DNA of 64,000 nucleotides from Acidimicrobiia bacterium (GTDB lineage: Bacteria > Actinomycetota > Acidimicrobiia > IMCC26256 > JAOSJM01), in contig JAOSJM010000005.1 of the NCBI GenBank assembly GCA_027494165.1, positions 682,001 through 746,000 on the forward strand. Reading direction: 5' to 3'. A model generated the notes under the pieces. That model did no database searches and was not told the DNA's origin. It saw only the letters and a program-made list of their open reading frames with translations. The position numbers and the translations under genes are program-made. Position 1 is the first letter of the stretch. Every line of letters starts with the position of its first letter. Shown piece by piece: positions 57,823 to 64,000 of the stretch.

Positions 57823-57870
57823 CCGGGTCGGCGCGAGATCGCTCTCGACCCGCGACGCGCGCCGACCCGG
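57823..57870. terminator. Perfect 13-bp hairpin between convergent genes
   Basis: CCGGGTCGGCGCG (57823-57835) pairs perfectly with CGCGCCGACCCGG (57858-57870) around a 22-nt loop. It lies between the convergent MBL and nuclease genes. Part of it (17 bp) is identical to the repeat at 44371-44387, so it may be a member of a repeat family as well as a terminator. Confidence 0.7.
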
Positions 57871-57909
57871 GAACCGACCGCAGGGTGAGGGCGCCTCACA
57901 CCGCGTGGC

Positions 57910-58767
57910 TCAGGACTCGCAGCCGACGCCGTCGCGGTCGGCGTCGAAGCGGTGCGGATCGGGGGCGAGCACGCGGAACCGGCGGGACCCGACGTCGGCG
58001 CAGTCGAGGTCGGGGGGCGGCGGGGGATGCAGGTGTCCGGGTAGGCGGGATCGCACCCGGTCGAGCCCCCGCCGCTCCCGGCCGCGCCGGCCGGGGGGAG
58101 CGGTCGGGGTGGCGCTGCCGACGGGCACGTCGGTCCCGCCGCAGGCCGACCACAGCCCCCGGCCCGCCTCGCGGGCCTCCCGCTGGAGCGCCACGAGCTC
58201 GTCGACGTGGGCGACGTTCGGCGGCACCGTGTAGACGGCGGCGTACCCGTCGGCGACGAGCGCGGCGTTCACGAACAGGCCGTCGGCGAGGCGGTACACG
58301 TACGCGAGCGTGCGGTCGTAGCGGTCGGTGCGCTCCACGTCGTAGGCGAGCCGGACGGGCGTCCCCGGAGGCAGCAGGGACCCGAGGTGGCGCGCGGCCT
58401 CCTCGCCGAAGCACTCGACCGGGCGCCGGGGGTCCCTGGTCTCGGGGGTGTCGACGCCGATCAGCCGCACGGTCACGTCGCCCGTCACGACGACGGTGTC
58501 GCCGTCGACCACCCGCTCGACGGCGACGTCGTCCCCGGAGGGCACGGCCGTGACGGACGGTGGCACCGTCGGTGGGACGGACTCCGGGCCGGTCGGACCC
58601 GGGGCGGCGGACGTGGTCACGGCCCCGGAGGGCCCCGTCGTCGTGCTCGCGCGGGCGGTGGGCGCGCGCCTCGCCGCGCCCTCCTCGGGCGAGGAGCAGC
58701 CGGCCGCCGTGGCCGCGCCGACCAGGACGGCGAGGAGCGCGGGGAGCACCCGTCGCACGATCTCCAC
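57910..58767 (-). CDS. Thermonuclease-like lipoprotein with Excalibur domain (compensated frameshifts)
   Basis: A lipoprotein (lipobox around AAGC, Cys near 24), a Thr/Pro-rich linker, an SNase-like domain (VERVVDGDTVVV, VRLIGVDTPETRDP, VRLAYDVERTDRYDRTLAYV), and a C-terminal Excalibur domain with DLDCADVGSRRFRVL and the calcium-type DADRDGVGCES. Between these, about 35 residues are out of frame through two cancelling errors (near 58093-58098 and 58022-58026); corrected they read CDPAYPDTCIPPPPPDLDC. GTG 58767. It is probably a surface-anchored, calcium-dependent nuclease. Confidence 0.85.
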   Translation of the reverse strand: MEIVRRVLPALLAVLVGAATAAGCSSPEEGAARRAPTARASTTTGPSGAVTTSAAPGPTGPESVPPTVPPSVTAVPSGDDVAVERVVDGDTVVVTGDVTVRLIGVDTPETRDPRRPVECFGEEAARHLGSLLPPGTPVRLAYDVERTDRYDRTLAYVYRLADGLFVNAALVADGYAAVYTVPPNVAHVDELVALQREAREAGRGLWSACGGTDVPVGSATPTAPPGRRGRERRGLDRVRSRLPGHLHPPPPPDLDCADVGSRRFRVLAPDPHRFDADRDGVGCES

Positions 58768-58780
58768 GCTGCCACGCGGC

Positions 58781-58790
58781 GACCTAGCGT
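58781..58790. promoter_or_regulatory. Overlapping divergent -10 boxes (second case)
   Basis: TAGCGT (58785-58790) faces the MFS gene, 9 nt before ATG 58800; TAGGTC on the other strand (58786-58781) faces the nuclease gene, 13 nt before its GTG. They share the TA of CTAG, as at 41679-41688. Confidence 0.45.
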
Positions 58791-58799
58791 GACGGGGGC

Positions 58800-60095
58800 A
58801 TGGCCCTCCCCCGCTCGCTCGCCCCCCTGCGCCACCGGCCCTTCGCGCTCCTCTGGTCGGGCGCGTTCGTGTCGAACATCGGCCGCTGGATGGAGTCGGT
58901 GGCGGTGGGCGTGCTCGTGACCGAGACGACGGGCCAGGCCCGCTGGACCGGGCTGGTGGCGGTGGCGGCCTTCGCCCCCAACGCGGTGATGAGCCCGATC
59001 GGCGGCGCGCTCGCCGACCGGTTCCACCGCCGGCGCCTGATCCTCGTGGTCATGACGCTCCAGACGGCCCTCGCGATCCTGCTCACCGTGCTCGCCGCCC
59101 GGGGCGAGGCGAGCCCCGGGGTCGTGACCCTCGTCGTCCTCGCCGCCGGGTGCATCGGGGCGCTCGGCTTCCCCGCCTACCAGGCCCTCCTCCCCGACCT
59201 CGTGCCCAAGAGCGACCTCCCCGGCGCGGTGGCCCTGGCCGGCGCCCAGTGGAACCTGGGGCGGGTCGTCGGACCGGCCCTGGCGGGCGTCGCGATCGGT
59301 GCCGGCGGCTACGAGTGGGCCTTCGGCTTCAACGCGGTCAGCTTCCTCGCGGTGATCCCCGTGATCGCCCTGCTGCCCCTGCCTCCCCACGAGCCCCCGG
59401 ACCGGGACTCGATCCTCGGCTCGATCCGCAGCGGGTTCCGCTACGCCACCGAGGAGCCGGGGATCCGGGCCGCGGTCGTCTACATGTGCTTCACGTCGTT
59501 CCTCGCCGCCCCGTTCATCGGCCTCATCGCGGCGGTGGCGATCAAGGTGTTCGACGCGGGCAGCGCCGGGACGGCCGCGCTCGTGACCGGCCAGGGCGTG
59601 GGCGCCGTGGTCGTCGCCCTGTCGTTCGGCTCCCTGGTCGACCGTCACGGGCCCCGGGGCACCCTCACCGGGTCCGTGTGGCTGCTCCCGCCGGTCCTCG
59701 TCGCCTACGCCCTGGCCCCGACCATCGAGCTGGCGACCGTCGGCGTCTTCCTGGTGGGGGCGGTGTACATGGCGGCGTTCTCGAGCTTCACGACGATCGC
59801 CCAGCTCCGGGCGCCTCCCCACCTGCGGGGTCGGGTCATGAGCCTGCTGATGATGATCCTGGGGATCCTGTTCCCGCTGGGGTCGCTGCTGCAGGGGGCG
59901 ATCGGCGACCGGATCGGGCTGCGGGCGACGACCGTGGGGGCCGCCGTCCTGCTCGCGGGGACCGCCGTGCTCCTCCGCGTCCGGCGTCCGGGGCTCGCGG
60001 CCGCGCTCGACATCGCGGAACCCGAGCCCGTCCCGGACGCGGTTTCGGGCGGGGGGACGGAGGGCGAACCCTCGCCGGAGCCGGCGACTCCCTGA
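58800..60095 (+). CDS. MFS transporter (MFS_3/EntS-like)
   Basis: A 431-aa protein with twelve helices. FALLWSGAFVSNIGRWMESV, the loop 2-3 motif GGALADRFHRRRLILV, FPAYQALLPDLVPKSDLPGA, AQWNLGRVVGPALAGV and PHLRGRVMSLLMM are as in enterobactin-exporter-like carriers. Substrate unknown; siderophore or drug export is typical. ATG 58800 lies close behind a -10 box and may be leaderless. Confidence 0.92.
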   Translation: MALPRSLAPLRHRPFALLWSGAFVSNIGRWMESVAVGVLVTETTGQARWTGLVAVAAFAPNAVMSPIGGALADRFHRRRLILVVMTLQTALAILLTVLAARGEASPGVVTLVVLAAGCIGALGFPAYQALLPDLVPKSDLPGAVALAGAQWNLGRVVGPALAGVAIGAGGYEWAFGFNAVSFLAVIPVIALLPLPPHEPPDRDSILGSIRSGFRYATEEPGIRAAVVYMCFTSFLAAPFIGLIAAVAIKVFDAGSAGTAALVTGQGVGAVVVALSFGSLVDRHGPRGTLTGSVWLLPPVLVAYALAPTIELATVGVFLVGAVYMAAFSSFTTIAQLRAPPHLRGRVMSLLMMILGILFPLGSLLQGAIGDRIGLRATTVGAAVLLAGTAVLLRVRRPGLAAALDIAEPEPVPDAVSGGGTEGEPSPEPATP

Positions 60096-60104
60096 GCCCG
60101 GGCG

Positions 60105-60584
60105 TCAGGCCCGCCGCAGCGCCCGGACGCTGACCGCCGTCAGGGTGAGCGCGACAGCCAGCTGGCCCGGCCACCACGCGCCCCAGGCGTGGTGGCCCGA
60201 GACCGGGCAGGCCACCGTGCCCGCCGTGAGCAGACCGGCGGCGCCGAGCGACGCGACGAGGCCCCAGCGCCGGGCGGCGAGCAGGCCCGCGGCGGCGAGG
60301 GCCAGGGCGCCCAGGAGGGCGACCCCCAGCAGGGTGGCGTACCACGGGAACGACGCGCCCGCGACGGGCTCGGGCTCGAGCGCCTCGACGAGCGGCAGCG
60401 CCACGAGCCAGGCGACCCCGGTCCAGGCTCCGGCCCGGCCCGGGACCGGCCCCGCGAGCCACGCCCGGAGGTCGGCCCGCCCGTTCGGTTCGGTGCCGGC
60501 CCCGCCGTCCGTCGCGGGCGGTGGGTCCACGACGTCGGTCGTGCCCTGCTCCACGTGCTGACGAGGCCCGGCGAGTGTCGGCAT
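60105..60584 (-). CDS. Membrane protein of unknown function
   Basis: A 159-aa protein: hydrophilic N-terminus (about 50 aa) and about four helices (WLVALPLVEALEPEPVAG; LLGVALLGALALAAAGLL; LVASLGAAGLLTAGTVA; LAVALTLTAVSVRALR) with a conserved-looking CPVSGHHAWGAWWPGQ loop. ATG 60584. It converges on the MFS gene 9 bp away. I do not recognise the family. Confidence 0.6.
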   Translation of the reverse strand: MPTLAGPRQHVEQGTTDVVDPPPATDGGAGTEPNGRADLRAWLAGPVPGRAGAWTGVAWLVALPLVEALEPEPVAGASFPWYATLLGVALLGALALAAAGLLAARRWGLVASLGAAGLLTAGTVACPVSGHHAWGAWWPGQLAVALTLTAVSVRALRRA

Positions 60585-60781
60585 CACGGTCCCCCTCGGT
60601 TGCCGGTCGGGGCGTCCCGGCGAGCGCCGGGCCCGGTCGGCCCGGGTCGCCGGCGACGTCGTCGTGCGGCCCGCGGCCATCCCTGAGGCCATTGTCACCG
60701 ATCCCGGGCCCGACGTGACCGCGGCCTTCGACGCCCTCGCGGCGCCTCCGGTAGCGTCCGGGGGCCGAAGGGGGTGCGCCG

Positions 60782-61549
60782 ATGCCACTGGTCCAGCTGG
60801 AACGGAGAGGCCTGGTGGCCGTCCTCACCCTCGACCGGCCCGAGGCCCGCAACGCCATCAGCCCCGAGGTCAGCGTGGCGATCGAGGCGGCCCTCGACGA
60901 GGTCGAGCCCGACCCCGGGATCCGGGTGGTCGTGCTCACCGGCGCCGGCCCCACGTTCTGCGCCGGCGCCGACCTCCGGGCCATCGCGGCCGGCCGGGGC
61001 CTCGAGATCCCGACGGCCCGGGGCGGGTTCGCCGGGCTCGTGACCCGTGACTTCCCCAAGCCGCTGATCGCGGCGGTGAACGGTCCCGCCCTCGCCGGCG
61101 GCTTCGAGATCGTGCTGGCCTGCGACCTGGCCGTCGCGGCCGAGCACGCGATCTTCGGGATCCCCGAGGTGAAGCGGGGGCTGATCGCGGGCGCCGGCGG
61201 ACTCATCCGGCTCGCCAAGCGCGTGAGCCTGGCCGTGGCCCTCGAGCTGGCGATGACCGGCGACCCGATCGACGCCCGCCAGGCCCTCTCCCTCGGGCTG
61301 GTGAACCGGGTCGTCCCGGCCGCGCAGGTCCTCGACGAGGCGCTGGGCCTCGCCGAGCGGATCTGCGAGGCCTCCCCCGCGGCGGTGCGGGCCTCGCGCC
61401 GGATGGTGCGGGAGGCCGTCGACCTGCCCGAGGCCCAGGCCTGGGTGCGCAACCACGAGCTCTCCGCCGACGTGTGGCGCACCGGGGACCCGGTGGAGGG
61501 GGCGACCGCCTTCGCCGAGAAGCGCGCCCCCGTCTGGAAGAGCACCTGA
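60782..61549 (+). CDS. Enoyl-CoA hydratase/isomerase (crotonase)
   Basis: A 255-aa crotonase: VLTGAGPTFCAGADLRAI (oxyanion hole), AVNGPALAGGFEIVLACDLA with the first catalytic Glu, and GIPEVKRGLIAGAGGLIRL with the second. Works in beta-oxidation or a related degradative pathway. ATG 60782 follows GAAGGGGGTGCG; a TAGCGT box lies near 60753-60758. It stands alone, followed by the MerR gene. Confidence 0.94.
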   Translation: MPLVQLERRGLVAVLTLDRPEARNAISPEVSVAIEAALDEVEPDPGIRVVVLTGAGPTFCAGADLRAIAAGRGLEIPTARGGFAGLVTRDFPKPLIAAVNGPALAGGFEIVLACDLAVAAEHAIFGIPEVKRGLIAGAGGLIRLAKRVSLAVALELAMTGDPIDARQALSLGLVNRVVPAAQVLDEALGLAERICEASPAAVRASRRMVREAVDLPEAQAWVRNHELSADVWRTGDPVEGATAFAEKRAPVWKST

Positions 61550-61630
61550 GCAGGGGCGGTCGGGCCGGCGGCGGCGGTCGCCCGGCGACGCGACCCGCCC
61601 CCACGATGGGACTGCGGGAGTGATCGCTCC

Positions 61631-61636
61631 TAGAAT
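61631..61636 (+). promoter_or_regulatory. -10 box of a leaderless promoter
   Basis: TAGAAT ends 8 nt before ATG 61645 of the MerR-family gene. No Shine-Dalgarno sequence is present. Confidence 0.55.
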
Positions 61637-61644
61637 CTCCGCTC

Positions 61645-62433
61645 ATGGGATCCGTGGAGCGGTGGCGGGTCGAGGACCTGGCCCGGCGGTCCGACGTGTC
61701 CGTCGACACCATCCGCTTCTACCAGAAGCGACGGCTCGTCCCGCCGCCCGAGCGCGAGGGACGCATCGCCTGGTACGGGCGGGAGCACGCCGAGCGGCTC
61801 GCCCGCATCCGGGCGCTCCAGCGCCAGGGCTTCTCCCTGGCGGTGATCCGGCGGCTCCTGAGCGGCGAGCTCGACGCCGCCGACGAGCCGCTCGCGGCAG
61901 CCGTCGCCCGCGCCGACCGCGACAATCACGCCGGCGAGGAGGAGCTCCTCACCGTCGAGGAGCTCGCCGAACGCTCGGGTGTCCCTCCCGCCCTCCCTCG
62001 AGGCCGTCGTGCGCGAGGGCCTGCTCGTCCCCGGACGCGCGACGGCGAGCCCGTCTTCACGAGCGCCGACGTCGAGATCGTCGGCGCCGGCCTCCGGCTC
62101 CTCGAAGCCGGCCTCCCTCTCGCCGACCTGCTCGCCCTCGCCCGGCGGCACCACCAGGCGACGCGGGCGATCGCCGAGGAGGCCGTGGCCATGTTCGACG
62201 AGCACGTCCGCCGGCCCCTGCGCTCCTCGGGCCGGCCGCCCGAGGAGCGGGCCGAGCAGCTCGTGGGGGCGTTCCGGGTGATGCTGCCCTCGGTCACCGC
62301 CCTCGTCTCCCACCACTTCCGGCGCGTCCTGCTCCAGGTGGCCCAGGAGCACCTCGAGTCGGTGGGCGAGCCCGCCGAGCTGGCGGCGGTCGACGCCGCC
62401 TCGCGCGACCCCGAGGCGGGGTGGCCGGCGTGA
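61645..62433 (+). CDS. MerR-family regulator (compensated frameshifts)
   Basis: Winged-helix regulator: WRVEDLARRSDVSVDTIRFY, VPPPEREGRIAWYG, RLARIRALQRQGFSLAVIRR. About 25 residues after VEELAERSGVPPA are out of frame and then restored; the shifted frame reads LEAVVREGLLVP, so two cancelling errors lie near 61990-62000 and 62030-62045. The C-terminal effector half (HHQATRAIAEEAVAMFDEHV) is of the AraC-like dimerisation kind without a known ligand. Ends in a GTGA overlap with menG, so it may control menaquinone synthesis. Confidence 0.82.
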   Translation: MGSVERWRVEDLARRSDVSVDTIRFYQKRRLVPPPEREGRIAWYGREHAERLARIRALQRQGFSLAVIRRLLSGELDAADEPLAAAVARADRDNHAGEEELLTVEELAERSGVPPALPRGRRARGPARPRTRDGEPVFTSADVEIVGAGLRLLEAGLPLADLLALARRHHQATRAIAEEAVAMFDEHVRRPLRSSGRPPEERAEQLVGAFRVMLPSVTALVSHHFRRVLLQVAQEHLESVGEPAELAAVDAASRDPEAGWPA

Positions 62434-63149
62434 GCGCGCCGGGCGGGCGGGTGCTCGGCGAGCGCGGGGAGCTCCCCGAGGGCCCCGAGAAGGCCGCCGC
62501 GGTCGAGGCCATGTTCGACCGCATCGCCCCCCGCTACGACCGCCTCAACCGGGTGATCTCGCTCGGGCGCGACCGGGCGTGGCGCCGCCACACGGTCGCC
62601 GCCCTCGGCCTCTCGCCCGGGTCCACGGTGCTCGACCTCGCCTGCGGCACCGGCGACCTCTGCGAGGACCTGCGCCGCGCCGGCCACGTCGCCGTGGGCA
62701 TCGACTTCTCCGCCGGCATGCTCGCCGCGGCCCGCACGGGCGCGCCGCTGGTCCGGGCCGACGCGCTCCGCCTGCCGGTGCCCGACGCGACCGTCGACGG
62801 TGTCGTCTGCGGCTTCGCGCTCCGCAACCTCGTCGACCTGGGTGCCTTCCTCACGGAGTGCGCCCGGGTGCTGCGCCCCGGTGGGCGCCTCGGCGCCCTC
62901 GACGCGGCCGACCCGTCCGGACCGCTGGCCCGGGGAGTGCACACGGTGTGGTTCCGCGGGGCCGTGCCGGTCGTCGGCCGTCTCCTCTCGGCCGACCCCG
63001 AGGCGTACCGCTACCTGCCGCGCTCCACCGCCTACCTGCCCGAACCCACCCGCCTGGTCGCGATGGCCCGGGACGCCGGCTTCGCGGAGGTCGAGCGGCG
63101 GACGTTCATGCTCGGGTCGGTCCAGCTCCTCCTCGGGAGCCGGGCGTGA
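62430..63149 (+). CDS. menG: Demethylmenaquinone methyltransferase
   Basis: SAM-dependent C-methyltransferase (MenG/UbiE) of 239 aa performing the last step of menaquinone synthesis. VEAMFDRIAPRYDRLNRVIS, the SAM motif LDLACGTGDLCEDL, VGIDFSAGMLAAAR, DGVVCGFALRNLVDL and YLPRSTAYLPEPTRL are characteristic. GTG 62430 overlaps the MerR stop. It is followed by menF with the same overlap. Confidence 0.94.
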   Translation: MSAPGGRVLGERGELPEGPEKAAAVEAMFDRIAPRYDRLNRVISLGRDRAWRRHTVAALGLSPGSTVLDLACGTGDLCEDLRRAGHVAVGIDFSAGMLAAARTGAPLVRADALRLPVPDATVDGVVCGFALRNLVDLGAFLTECARVLRPGGRLGALDAADPSGPLARGVHTVWFRGAVPVVGRLLSADPEAYRYLPRSTAYLPEPTRLVAMARDAGFAEVERRTFMLGSVQLLLGSRA

Positions 63150-64000
63150 CCCGGGCCGAGGCGCTCGGGAACGGGCTGCTCGCCCGGACCCGCGAGCTCG
63201 CCGACCCCGGCGACCTGCTCGACTGGCTCGGACCCGAGGGCTTCGCCTGGCTGCACGAGGGCGCCGGGTTCGTCACCGCGGGGACCGTCCTCGACGTCCC
63301 CACGGACCGGGCGACCTCCGTCCTGGCCTCCGTCCAGGTGGACGACGAGGTCGGCGTCCCGGGGACCGGGGCCCTGGCGGTCGGGGCTCTGCCCTTCGCG
63401 GGACCCGGTGTGCTCGTGGTCCCCGCGCTCGTCGTGGGCCGGGCCCCGGACGGTCGGGCCTGGGTCACCGAGGTCGCCCCCGCCGGCGGCCATCCCGTGG
63501 CCCCGGTCCGCTTCGCGGCCCACCGGGAACCGTCGACGGTCCGGGTGATCGGCGGCAGCCACGACCCGGGGAGCTGGGCGGTCATGGTGAAGGCGGCCCT
63601 CGCCCGCATCGACGACGGCGAGCTCGCCAAGGTCGTGCTCGCCCGCCAGATCGTGCTCGAGGCCGACCGGCCCTTCGACCGTCGGCTCGTGCTCGAGCAC
63701 CTGCGGGACCGCCAGGCGGGCTGCTACGTCTACGGCGCGCCGGGCCTGGCGGGAGCCAGCCCCGAGCTGCTCGTCCGGCGAGAGGGCCGGCGCGTCTCGT
63801 CGCAGCCGATGGCCGGCACCGTCGCTCGCGGCGCGACCGCGGCCGACGACGACGCCGCGGTCGAGGCGCTCTCCACCTCGGCCAAGGACGCCCTGGAGCA
63901 CCGGCTGCTCGTCGACGCCGTCGCCGAGGTGCTGGCCGCCCGCTGCACCCGCGTCGACGCGCCGGCCGAGCCCGAGGTGGTCCGGCTCGCCGACGTCGCC
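63146..64000 (+). CDS. menF: Isochorismate synthase, partial
   Basis: First committed step of menaquinone synthesis, chorismate to isochorismate. The visible 285 codons include IDDGELAKVVLARQIVLEA, CYVYGAPGLAGASPELLVRR, SSQPMAGTVARG and STSAKDALEHRLLVDAV, close to the chorismate-binding fold; the active-site C-terminal part lies beyond the window edge. GTG 63146 overlaps the menG stop (GTGA). With menG it identifies the quinone as menaquinone. Confidence 0.9.
   Translation, partial: MTRAEALGNGLLARTRELADPGDLLDWLGPEGFAWLHEGAGFVTAGTVLDVPTDRATSVLASVQVDDEVGVPGTGALAVGALPFAGPGVLVVPALVVGRAPDGRAWVTEVAPAGGHPVAPVRFAAHREPSTVRVIGGSHDPGSWAVMVKAALARIDDGELAKVVLARQIVLEADRPFDRRLVLEHLRDRQAGCYVYGAPGLAGASPELLVRREGRRVSSQPMAGTVARGATAADDDAAVEALSTSAKDALEHRLLVDAVAEVLAARCTRVDAPAEPEVVRLADVA

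Overview
The window is very GC-rich bacterial DNA. ATG, GTG and occasional TTG starts are all common, genes overlap by 4 nt (ATGA/GTGA), and several families typical of Actinomycetota are present: DUF222/HNH (13E12-type), DUF1918, a TIGR03854-like F420-type oxidoreductase, a RafH-like hibernation factor with two C-terminal domains, menaquinone genes, and a LexA box of the CGAAC-N4-GTTCG type. My best guess is an actinobacterium, possibly class Acidimicrobiia; the class is inference. It looks like chromosomal core and metabolic DNA. I see no transposase, integrase, phage gene or CRISPR array.

Layout. 0-7 kb: frameshifted copper oxidase/nitrite-reductase-like protein, SRPBCC protein, MscL with a zinc ribbon, short-chain dehydrogenase, and a coupled pair of membrane proteins (coiled-coil, then TPR). 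7-10 kb: exported SagB-type oxidoreductase, tRNA-Arg(CCU), and a DUF222-HNH gene behind a promoter carrying an SOS box. 10-14 kb: secreted protein and an OmpR-type two-component system. 13-25 kb: fatty-acid hydroxylase, arylsulfatase, aldo/keto reductase, glycosyltransferase, acyl-CoA ligase, three proline-rich or secreted proteins, HDOD protein. 25-30 kb: TPP riboswitch, thiN, and a thiamine ABC transporter. 29.8-33.9 kb: second two-component system, ribB, DUF1918 and BON/DUF2267 proteins. 34-39.6 kb: a tight operon acs, E1-alpha, E1-beta, E2 (two subunit-binding domains) and an acyl carrier protein. 39.6-46.9 kb: hibernation factor, zinc ribbon, YhhN, dienelactone hydrolase, YihY, beta-propeller lipoprotein, minisatellites, pdxH, ABC-2 exporter. 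47-54 kb: acyl-CoA dehydrogenase, F420-type oxidoreductase, acyl-CoA ligase, flavin reductase, P-type ATPase. 54-64 kb: class III aminotransferase fused to SCP2, TetR, MBL-fold protein, nuclease lipoprotein, MFS, crotonase, then MerR, menG and menF, the last cut by the window edge.

Regulation that can be read directly: a TPP riboswitch whose 3' end carries the Shine-Dalgarno sequence of thiN; many apparently leaderless promoters (TANNNT 7-8 nt before the start codon); two divergent promoters whose -10 boxes overlap on CTAG; an 11-bp-spaced triple repeat before one response regulator; and a perfect palindrome before the TetR gene.

Caution: about twenty genes contain single-base frameshifts, most in G or C runs. 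They hit neighbouring genes and genes with otherwise intact motifs, so I read most of them as homopolymer errors in the sequence and not as true pseudogenes. Spans below are given for the inferred intact genes, with each break noted.
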